64,000 nucleotides of DNA, taken from the NCBI GenBank assembly GCA_015039315.1, contig WIDE01000102.1, forward strand, positions 1 through 64,000. The letters are read 5' to 3'. Made by a program: the position numbers and the translations under genes. The notes under the pieces were generated by a model. That model made no database searches, was not told the DNA's origin, and saw only the letters and a list, made by a program, of their open reading frames with translations. Shown one piece after another: positions 1 through 8,372 of the stretch (position 1 is its first letter; the number at the start of each line of letters is the position of its first letter). The DNA is from Clavulina sp. PMI_390 (taxonomy: Eukaryota; Basidiomycota; Agaricomycetes; Cantharellales; Hydnaceae).

Positions 1-892
1 GCGTCATTGATGGAACTAACTTCCGCCGCCCTGCAAGAACACTACCCGACTGTGTGCAACAACAAAGGTAGTTGCGACATCCTTGTTGATTTCCTTCTTG
101 GATATCTTGGACTCGATGAGTGACTTGCTCCAGTGATCCAAAGTGGTCTTGTGATGCTCGCTATCATCTCTATTCCTCTCGTCAGACTCCGAACAATATA
201 ACTTACCCGTATCCTTTCGACATACGTACATCGCGAAACCACAATTTTCTATCTTTCTCCTGTACTTAATATATAGCGACACTGCTAATGCAGTGGTTTT
301 CCATAAAGGTACTCTCTTTCATCTTCATGAGTCCCATCATCGACTAAGTGCAGCCTTGGACAGTCGCACTCAACAAAAGACAATGGACCTTTATATGGCA
401 TCATCTTGCATAGTAACGTTGTTATAGGCGAGGCCCTTTATAGCATGTAGCGCCATATAGATGAGGTGCGTCGACACTGACTCGACAGTGATAAACGGCC
501 TCACTTGCGGGCAGTGTCGAAACGTCGTAACGAGTCATGGACGTGCCGATGATGGCCAGAATCACCAGCTCAGAGAAGCGAGCAAGATAACTGAGGCCGA
601 GAACTGGTATATTGGAGAAAGTTAGGTTCCGCAAACGGATTCTAGCCTAAACCGAGTTGGGGGCTGTTTGCGCCAGATCCCGGCGCGATGTAGTCACCGA
701 AAATGCTTGCATATTTGGAAACCAGGAGGATATTGAGGTGCTTGACATGCTGCGCTGGTACGGGCTAAACCATGCAGTAGACACCATGAGCTAAGAAATG
801 AACAATGATAGTGCGAGTGACACAAGGTTGGGAGAGAGGCGAATGTAATCCAAATTATCCAATGGAGAAGGATGAGCAAAAATAAGTGAGGA
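1..892. other. No supported gene; 3' flank of GTPase copy 1
   Basis: Short open frames occur on both strands, but none has recognisable domains, splice logic or a paralogue in the window. Bases from about 726 to 892 are the 3' flank of the GTPase pseudogene. They match 11379-11543, the 3' flank of the second GTPase copy, so the duplication extends beyond the coding part. Confidence 0.5.
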
Positions 893-2208
893 CTACGCAT
901 TTTGCGTTGTTTTCCGGCTCGCAGCCTCCTCCAAAAATTTTTTCTTGGTCATCAGAACTTCAATCATTTTTTGGATGCCCTCTGCGGTGTCTGGATCCCT
1001 CTGCGCATAAACTTTCGTCTGAACTTGCGGGAGGCTGATAGACCGATTCAGGCCGCTGACAAAATTGCAAGTGAGGTTCATGGCCGAATACTGGTCGGCG
1101 ATTGTGGTGATATTGCTCAGAGTATTCCTGAGCTCCGCCTCCAGACCGGTCTTCTCATGCTCGAGGAACATTTACTGCGCCCGCAAGGCATCAACTTTGA
1201 TTGTCTCGTCGGATAGCTAGCAGATTCAGCAAGAGAACGGCGGCTGGGCACATGAGCAATTACTTTTTCCTGCTAAGAGAATGGGCGACTGATGAAGACT
1301 CACCTTGCTCTACTCTTCAATCTCGTTGACGAGACGGTTGAGATCGTGCTGCTGCTTACCAATATCACCGAGTAGCGAGGAAACCAACGCAATCTGCTGG
1401 TCCAATACTACAGCTTGGTTACGAAGCTCGATGAAGCTCTCCGTCCCCTGAGGAGTGTTCTCTAGGACGTGATTGAAAAACTTGACAAAAGCCTCGAGTG
1501 CATCGGCATAAGCACTCTCAAGCATCCGATCCTCAGATTCCCTCAGCTTTTGTTCATTTAGCTGCGCCTTATTCCCATTGGAAGCCTCCAAACTGTTCAG
1601 GTCTGGGTTTGGCTTCTCGTTGCGGCGCTTCTTGATGCGTTGGCGAAAGCGGGAGGGATATCACTGTCTTCAAAATTGAGATTCGCGAGGGAAGCCCATT
1701 TGGTGAAGAGCATAGAGATGTTGTTCTGAAGCTTCTTGGGGAGAATCTCGATGAGAGTGTTCAGGGCGCCCTGGGTGCTAGCAGACAGACGAGCAAGGGT
1801 CCCGTTGGCAAGGATGAGGACAGAATTGAGCGAGGCGGCGGTCTCCGCGATGAACTTGGCAATGCTACCCTTATGTCGCTCGTTGTAGCCGCCGCCTCGG
1901 GTGTCGTTGAGACCGGGAGTGTCGATGATAAGGAAATTGACGCCATTCTTGGAGGTAAAGGTGTAGGACTTGGCAGCCTCCGTCTGGCTCTGGAACCGAC
2001 TCTTATTGCTCTTATTATGACCGTCATCTATGGGCTTGAAGTCGTCTGGCCCGTTTCCGACGAGGATGTTGTAGAGCAGAGTCAGAAGAGAGGTCTTGCC
2101 GACACCCGACTCGCCAACAATGAGGATAGTAAACGCGTTTCAGTTCCTCTTGGGGTCAGTTGCAAGACAACCTTAGCTAAGATCTTCCACAGAGCTAATC
2201 TCAAACAT
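893..2208 (-). pseudogene. AIG1-like P-loop GTPase, copy 1 (disabled)
   Basis: Seen: read leftwards from about 2130, the frame contains a Walker A/G1 motif (GESGVGKTS), a G3 motif (DTPGLND), a hydrophobic strand NSVLILANG and an LFTKW segment where G4/G5 would lie. This is the layout of AIG1/IMAP-like GTPases found in fungi. A coiled-coil-like C-terminal half ends at 893. Compared with copy 2 (11544-12947) there are several lesions: an approximately 43-nt deletion with frameshift after IPPAF near 1650, a stop after NEIEE (about 1310), a stop just before MFLEHEKTG (about 1172), and complete loss of the Cys-rich region between them. The putative start (ATG at 2208, MFEISSVEDL) cannot be joined to the G1 exon by canonical splice sites; the expected donor reads CTAAGG. 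The G domain itself is intact for about 160 codons. Inference: a decaying duplicate. A truncated GTPase starting elsewhere is less likely. Confidence 0.8.
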
Positions 2209-2448
2209 AGAGGAAAGAGCCTTAACAAGAATTAAGCTTTATAAGATACGGCCGGAAATTATGGTAAGCTCGCCTGGCGGGTGTTCAAGACGCATGGAGA
2301 AAAGAATCTGAATTGAGAGAATATGACTCGGTAGGATTAGGGGGTGATGTCGGCTCTGGGGTGTCTTCCTTAGTGACTGAGACGTACAGAACGACCCGCT
2401 AGGGAGGCTCCCGTGCGAGATGCCTAAGGGAGGCTCCAAACTGTATTA
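2209..2448. other. Short spacer with duplicated GGGAGGCTCC
   Basis: This 240-bp spacer lies between the putative start of GTPase copy 1 and the MITE. GGGAGGCTCC occurs twice, around 2402-2411 and 2428-2437, beside the insertion. No coding feature is seen. Confidence 0.4.
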
Positions 2449-3142
2449 GGCGCCTTGCGATTCGCACGGCCGCGTTGCGATTTGCGTATACACAAAAGTA
2501 TACACAAAAGTCCCCTCGTCGTTCTTGACAACTGAGGCGTATACTGCATCCTGGTCTCGCTGAAGGGGTAGGGGTAGTCTATCCCGATTACCTGGCTTAA
2601 TAGCCTCTGATTCTTTCGCTGCAAGGGCTGCTACTTATGACATCATCGAACGTCGTGGCCTATCGAGTCCCCTATGAGTACCATTTTATAGATAATCATA
2701 TTACAAGCTATCAATAATTCTATATCGAACCTTTGTGGATAATTCAACGCAGTATTGGGGAGAATCTAATGGGAAAACGTGTGATGGTGAAAGGACTTTG
2801 CGGCACTTGATAGAATTTTAGAGCGATTTGGCCCTCCAGCGGCAGGGGGCTGGTATAGAAGTCATTAAACACACTCTAGTGTGTATAGCCAGGAGCTGAT
2901 GCGATCTCATTACCTCAATTACTTGGTCAGCCCCCGCAGGCACACAGTGCGAGTCCACGCCTTCAAAGGGTACCGGGAATTCAATGGTTTCTTATGGTAT
3001 AACAATTGAGTCCGTATTTTAAACATCCCAACAAGGTGACCAGCCTATATCTGCCTCAGTTGTCGAGAACGACGAGGAAAGTTTTGTGTGTACCTTTGTG
3101 TATACGCAAATCGCAACGCGGCCGTGCGAATCGCAAGGCGCC
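2449..3142. mobile_element. MITE-like non-autonomous DNA transposon, 694 bp
   Basis: Seen: the two ends are inverted repeats. Bases 2449-2538 and the reverse complement of 3053-3142 align without gaps over 90 bp with 6 mismatches; the outermost 48 bp are identical, starting GGCGCCTTGCGATTCGC. The element is flanked by perfect 5-bp direct repeats TATTA (2444-2448 and 3143-3147), as expected of a target-site duplication. The interior is AT-rich and has no transposase-like frame. Known: short elements with long TIRs and no coding capacity are MITEs mobilised in trans. The superfamily is unclear. GG-start TIRs recall PIF/Harbinger, but those make 3-bp TWA duplications and the three bases directly flanking here do not match. 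The near-identical TIRs suggest a fairly recent insertion. Confidence 0.93.
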
Positions 3143-3147
3143 TATTA

Positions 3148-3784
3148 TTATGTAGCATAGTACAGGTTTGGATATAGGGCCGAGCATTGGCTCTGAATAA
3201 TGCTCCTCTTCCACGCTGGACATTGCAATTTGCTTACAATGAGAGAAATGCTGAGATAGGCGACCATCAGAAAATCCCACCATGTGCGGTTATACCTTTA
3301 ACTCCGGGCATAGAGCGGAGGAAAACTGCCGAGAAAGTTCAAGGCACATAGGTCCTCTTTAATTCGGAGCAACTTCTACGCGATCAAGAATTTCGCTGGA
3401 TGCCAACTTGCAAATCTTCGAGGATCGTTGAGTAGGAGGTCAGTTACCCTCTCATTTCTGCTTTCAGGATTGAATGCACCTTTGTATTGATACCTGGGCA
3501 TCCGGCTCCGAATAAACTCTTCCTCCTCCTCCTAGCCCCTATATCGTGTAGAATATTGCAAATAACACTTCGATCTGGTGCTCGGGTAGCTCATCTAAGG
3601 CCCGACAATTCCAAGCTGTTTTTTCTTTTCGCTCAGCTGCTCACCAAGCATTCACCCAGCGCTCTCGTCTTATCTCGGAGGCGGTGATGCGACTCCGTCC
3701 TTCTAGGTATAAAGTGCGAATAAAATGATAGAGAACGCCCAGATTGTGGCTCACAGTATCTTGCTTCCTAATCCAAGGCGCGGA
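3148..3784. other. Intergenic, no gene seen
   Basis: This AT-moderate sequence lies between the MITE and the promoter repeat of the helical-protein gene. No coding potential, RNA gene or repeat is recognised. Confidence 0.4.
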
Positions 3785-3936
3785 ATACATCAGGTGTCCA
3801 GGTATGCCTCGATTTCTGCCACAGTACCGCATCTTACTCAAGACGATCACTCTGGTCAGAATATATCAGGTTGCCAGGTATGCCTCCATCCCTGCCACAG
3901 TACTGCATTTGACTCAAGACGATTACTCTGATCTCA
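3785..3936 (+). repeat. 76-bp tandem duplication in promoter
   Basis: There are two direct copies of a 76-bp unit, 3785-3860 and 3861-3936. Both carry CCAGGTATGCCTC, CTGCCACAGTAC and ACTCAAGACGAT, with roughly ten or so differences. The second copy ends 10 bp before the ATG at 3947, so any transcription-factor site or 5' UTR element in the unit is doubled for that gene. Confidence 0.9.
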
Positions 3937-3946
3937 AGCCATCAAC

Positions 3947-4996
3947 ATGAGTACTGATATACTTGCTTACTTGGACTACATGTCCGGATGGACTGAAGCG
4001 TCCGACAAGGATATTCAATCAGTGATTGACGAGCACAACCTCTTCGTGTCGCTGGACAATTTCAACTCCGACACAACCGTTGACACAGAGTTCAACACAC
4101 TGGTGGGCCTCGCAACCGACGTGCGTGACGAGACTATTGCTGCAGACGCACTCCACATCACTGCAGATGCTGCCGCCGTGGGTGCCATCTGGAATTTCGG
4201 CTTCGGCATGGTTGTCTTTACTATCGCGGAGGGTACGGCTGCAGGCCTGCAAGTCCACATCTCTAGCAAGGCGCATGAGCTGAACAAAAAGTTGATGACC
4301 GCTGACGCTGATATTGCGGCTGGTATCAACCCCAAAGTCTCTCAGTACGTCTCCGCTTTCAAGGCGAACAACAGTATGGTGGCAGACAAACGTCCAAGAG
4401 GCATGGACGCACCAACATGTCGTTCTATCCTCTTGCAGTTCATGGCACACATTGAATTGGCTGGTGCCAAGCTCGATGTTGCCACTTTCAAACAGTATGC
4501 GGAGTCGGCACGCACGCTCTTCAACAGCAAGGAAATCGAAGCCGTCTATAATGCTCTGGATAAACTGAACCTGAGCGCAAAGTCGGACGATGACCTGAAG
4601 AAGTGCAAGGATTCCATCAAGGGCTTCAGCTTTGGTGGTACCGTGGCATTGCACATTGTCCGCACTGTCTCCTTTATCGGCATGGCCAAAAGCCTGTCCA
4701 ATGCTGGCAAGAAGCTTGCTAAGAACAAGGAGCTGGATGATTTATTGGAGTTCAAGCAGGAAAGCGCGTTCAAGATGATGGGTAGCTGGGGCAAATTCTT
4801 TGCTGCAATTACAGTGATTGCATCCGTAGCTGACGCCATTCTGGACATATTTGACATTGCAGCCGTGTTGGAGCAGACGAAGAAGATGGTGGATGAGTTG
4901 AATGGCGACATCAAGACAAACTACAAGGAGTTTTTCAATAGCATCAGGAGCGCAGCCGAGCATTACAACGATGCAATGAAGAACAAGACCGACTAG
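3947..4996 (+). CDS. Single-exon all-helical protein, 349 aa, function unknown
   Basis: This intronless frame of 349 codons is unusual here because nearly every other gene is split. Seen: the N-terminus (MSTDILAYLDYMSGW) has no signal peptide. A hydrophobic, Gly/Ala-rich stretch lies at about residues 70-98 (AIWNFGFGMVVFTIAEG), a second at about 225-250 and a third at about 285-312 (FFAAITVIASVADAILDIF). Charged amphipathic helices with long heptad-like runs lie between them, and the C-terminus is helical. Inference: a long helical bundle with buried hydrophobic hairpins is the general plan of alpha-pore-forming proteins of the ClyA/HBL/XaxA kind, some of which have fungal relatives. This is a resemblance in architecture only; no diagnostic motif was found and other helical membrane-associated roles are possible. 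The start is chosen because it is the first ATG of the frame and lies directly after the duplicated promoter unit. Confidence 0.75.
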   Translation: MSTDILAYLDYMSGWTEASDKDIQSVIDEHNLFVSLDNFNSDTTVDTEFNTLVGLATDVRDETIAADALHITADAAAVGAIWNFGFGMVVFTIAEGTAAGLQVHISSKAHELNKKLMTADADIAAGINPKVSQYVSAFKANNSMVADKRPRGMDAPTCRSILLQFMAHIELAGAKLDVATFKQYAESARTLFNSKEIEAVYNALDKLNLSAKSDDDLKKCKDSIKGFSFGGTVALHIVRTVSFIGMAKSLSNAGKKLAKNKELDDLLEFKQESAFKMMGSWGKFFAAITVIASVADAILDIFDIAAVLEQTKKMVDELNGDIKTNYKEFFNSIRSAAEHYNDAMKNKTD

Positions 4997-5051
4997 TTGA
5001 GCTACGCTGTTTTCCTTTGCCATCATTGTTCCACCCTGTTCGCCGTCCTAA

Positions 5052-5345
5052 AGATGTGTAGTATCCCTCCATTTATCTGTGAGATATGGATATATGCTTT
5101 TTCCCTCCATTCTTACCCACCCGATCGACCTCTGTTTGTCATAAGAGAGATGATGGCGACTGAGTCGTTATTGCAGGAAGAAAGGGAACAGGCACATCAC
5201 AATGGGACGCATGAGCATTCCCGTTCAAACAATCCTTTTTCTCGCGGAGGAACTGACAATACTTTTCTCTTTTTTCGAACACGGTGATAAGCAGCGAGAG
5301 GCAATCACTCACGGACCTCCCCACTGCAGTACTCTCCCTAAGAAC
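5052..5345 (+). repeat. Degenerate 3'-flank repeat, copy A
   Basis: This sequence directly downstream of the helical-protein gene recurs at 5439-5600 (partial) and 8084-8372. Shared landmarks with copy C, in order, are CCTCCAT, GTCA.AAG...GAGATG, TTTCTCG..GAGGA, ACTTTT and ACCTC.CCACTGCAGTACTC. It includes the gene's probable 3' UTR. Confidence 0.6.
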
Positions 5346-5438
5346 TACATTAGTCTACGAAAATAACGAGAGGAGTCCTGATAAGAGAAAAGAAACAAGC
5401 TGGGGCACAGGAAGCAAAATATATCAGAGACCCCGGAT

Positions 5439-5600
5439 GAATATATCTGCTTTTTTTTTCTCCCTACATTCTTGCCCGATCGGCATCTGTTTGTCAGAAG
5501 ACTGAGAGATGATGGTTATAGAACCCTTATCGTAGGAACAATAATCACTGTAGACGAGACAAGAAAGGATGGGAACGAGCGCATTACCAGTAGTGTTTTT
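5439..5600 (+). repeat. Degenerate 3'-flank repeat, copy B (partial)
   Basis: This copy matches the left part of copies A and C: a TATATCTGC then poly-T, CTCCCTACATTCTTGCC, CATCTGTTTGTCAGAAGAC and GAGAGATG, then CCCTTATCGTAGGAACAA, which is close to copy C (CCCCTATCATAGGAACGA). It lies 90 bp after copy A, so A and B look like an old tandem duplication. Confidence 0.55.
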
Positions 5601-5804
5601 GTTGTCGTTAAAGAAGGTGGTTTGGAGATTCGGCAGTGATGGAGAGCAGGAAAAACAACCTGTTGGAAAGCCCAGAGGAAGGAAGATATATGAATATTAG
5701 GAGAGAACGAGCGCACGCTAGTAGTGTGATAAGGACGGGTGGCGGAAGAGAAAGGCGGGTGCATACGCACAAACGTAAACCTTTCCCGACACGCGCGAGC
5801 AACC

Positions 5805-5824
5805 AAAAAAAAAAAAAAAAAAAA
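5805..5824 (+). repeat. Poly-A tract (20 A)
   Basis: There are twenty consecutive A residues. No retroposon body or flanking target duplication was recognised next to it. Confidence 0.85.
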
Positions 5825-6354
5825 GTACCGTGTAGCGTTCTAATCCTCTAGAGTAAGCGTCATATCAAGTGACACCGAGCACGTGTGCTCGTTTTTTGGT
5901 GCGAGGGATGTGACACACAAAAGGGGCCTAGCACAAAGTGATAAGATTGGAATTAACCTCGGAGCAAGCTGAGAGAGAACGGGGTGGGGTTTGAAAGCGA
6001 GGAACTATGCATGACGAGGGACGAGAAGCGACGCAGGCCGGAAAGAGCACGAGAGAGACATGCGCACAACGTCCCGTATCGGATCAGATCGCCACAGGAA
6101 GCGATGCATGTAGGAGCCTCATCCCAAGCGGGTGAGGCTCGTTTGCTCGCGCTATGTGACGACGCGGGTGGGACCATTCTTTCTTCGTGCGCGGGTAAAC
6201 GGAAGGCACGCGTCAGGAAGATGCCAGGATGATCCGTCAGTCAGTCTGGAAGAAACAAAGCAAGAGAGAGAGAGAACAGATGCGTCATACAGGCTCGTCT
6301 TGATTGGGGTGGAGTGGCCTTCCTGCGCAGAGGGCCTGGTTCTGACGGGTGGTC

Positions 6355-6367
6355 GGGGGGGGGGGGG
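6355..6367 (+). repeat. Poly-G tract (13 G)
   Basis: There are thirteen consecutive G residues, the first of two G homopolymers 130 bp apart. This is a candidate G-quadruplex or a slippage-prone site. Confidence 0.85.
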
Positions 6368-6498
6368 TGAATCGAGACACGCGGCCCAAGAAAGAACGTA
6401 CGATTTCTTGAGTTTTCTTTTTTTTTCTCTGATTCACATCAGTGGGGCCCATAGGTCACTTGTGCTTGGCCGTGCATACAAACGCAGGTTACGTGTTC

Positions 6499-6524
6499 GG
6501 GGGGGGGGGGGGGGGGGGGGGGGG
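6499..6524 (+). repeat. Poly-G tract (26 G)
   Basis: There are twenty-six consecutive G residues, immediately followed by CGGACC. Such long G homopolymers are rare and unstable. The exact count in an assembly is unreliable. Confidence 0.85.
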
Positions 6525-8083
6525 CGGACCGACAGGGAGCAGTACCTGTAAACGGCGACAGGTCACGATCAGAGACTCCTCTCCATACGATCCGGGGATA
6601 TCATACCATGTAGAGATGGCGAGCGCTGTGCTTACGGTGGGCGAAACACGATCTAATGATGAGTGATGGGACACAGCGCCAGTCGCCGAGAGATTCCACC
6701 AACAGCGTGCGGACGCGCCCGAATCTGGGATGCTCAAAATGAGGAATGAGTGTGAAGCTTTAGATGATGCGTGGCGAGAACGTTCGTTGCGGAAGTGGGA
6801 GAACGAGATGCGCTGGGCGACAGCTGTGGGTGTCGAGATCACATGCAACGAGTGCTGGCGCGCTTGGACCTACGACGTCGTAGACGAAACATCCTTTCAG
6901 ACCGTTTAGCGAGGTATGATTCATGTGTTAAGCGAGTGTAGTGTTGTCGAGCGCAGTTCAGCGGGCGAGGGTCATACAAGGATTCGAGAAGTTGCGAGAT
7001 TCTGGTGAACGACGACTGCCGCGGCGCCTGTGAGGAAATAGCATAAATGAAAGATGATCCATGCAGTCGAGCAAAGGTACATACATCTCATACGGTGAGT
7101 GTGTGCGTTGCTGCGCGGTGGCTAAATTGATGGGGGCAGGCAAGTAGACTAGGTTCGCTGACAGGTTGATGCTGGGAAGCGCCTATAACAAAAATTGGTA
7201 ATAATCGAGAGTTAATTCGAGACGCAAGCTATCGTTCATGAAGACGGACTTATGTGGAGGCACTGTTCTAAGCCAGTCGAGATCACTTGAAAAGGGCGAA
7301 CACACACCACAGAAGATGACATGACACGAGCTAGTCCAGAGAGGAATGCCTTGTGAGCTGTATGCGTTGGATCAACGTTAGTCGTGCTCATGAGATATGT
7401 GTAAAAAGCGTATATGTTTGCAGCAGTGGATGTATGTACAGCGAGCTCGTAGCAAGTCGACTAGTGCATTGGAAAGGAGAGGGATAGCGAGTGTTTAGAG
7501 GGAGGGGTGTGCTGAGAGGCGAGGAGGCGTGGATAAAGTTCGAGGAGGTGCCACGGATTGGCGGCGACGGGTTTCCTGGGAGGACATCCTTAGCCCTGGC
7601 CAGACTGCCTAAGCGCTGAAGGATTAGGCGGGTCCTCGCAGTGCAGAATATAGTCTACCAGGCGAGATAGGACGTCTATAGAGCTGAGGGGGTCTCTCGT
7701 GGAGCTGAGGACAAAGGAGGAACACGGAAGAAAGAGGTCGAGAACTGTATCGGGGCGCTTATCGTGTGAAGATCAGGAGCAGCTGACGTCCACAGCAACA
7801 AACATGAACCCCAAGTCGTATGTGGGTCTTGGCCTGGCCTCGAGGTGTCTGAAATGGCCTCTCGAACAACTATCGATCATTGACTCTCGAAAGCGACTCT
7901 CTCTCTCTCTCTATCAACAGCAACCCACCGACATAGCCCTGCATCACCTCCCCGCTCCATCTCCCATCTACCTTGCTCCTGCACAAGCATGATATCCTCC
8001 TCTTAGCGTTGACTACTGCCCCCCTTCGCTCCCGGACGAGGCGCCCGCCGGAATAGAGTATGCGTACCATCACACCGTCATCA

Positions 8084-8372
8084 TGTAGATACCTCCATCC
8101 GTGCAATATAAATGTTTCTCCTTTCATTTTCACCCAACCCATGCTGATCGTCAGAAGACTAAGAGATGGCTAAAGAGCCCCTATCATAGGAACGAAGGGA
8201 ACAGTCACGGTATGGACGAGAGAAAGGTTGGGAACAACGTGCATATTACAATGGCATTCCATTCTGACAATTCTCTTTCTCGTAGAGGAGCTGGCAATGA
8301 CTTTTTTCTGGAAATACCGCAACAGCCAGCAGCAAGTCATTACTGTAACAGACCTCTCCACTGCAGTACTCC
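8084..8372 (+). repeat. Degenerate 3'-flank repeat, copy C
   Basis: This is a third copy of the sequence that follows the helical-protein gene. It aligns along its length with copy A, ending in the shared CCTCTCCACTGCAGTACTC. No remnant of the coding region was recognised upstream of it. Confidence 0.6.

Larger units (their letters stand above)
5601..8083. other. Gene-free, purine-skewed stretch
   Basis: No credible gene is seen on either strand over about 2.5 kb. The plus strand is visibly enriched in G and A over long stretches, with a GA-dinucleotide run near 6265 and poly-A and poly-G tracts (listed separately). Open frames here arise from this bias and have no recognisable domains. Confidence 0.5.

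Noticed and set aside
2449..3142. Assignment of the MITE to PIF/Harbinger
   Set aside because: The TIR starts with GG as in that superfamily, but the flanking duplication is TATTA (5 bp) and no 3-bp TWA duplication fits both sides.
4019..4654. 211-codon minus-strand frame antisense to the helical-protein gene
   Set aside because: It has a Cys/His-rich composition typical of a shadow frame, no domain, and lies wholly within a strongly coding plus-strand gene.
5805..5824. Poly-A tail of a SINE or LINE
   Set aside because: No Pol III boxes, reverse-transcriptase remnant or target duplication was found upstream.
6132..6551. 139-codon frame ending in poly-Gly
   Set aside because: It is created by the G26 homopolymer and GA-rich bias; there is no other support.
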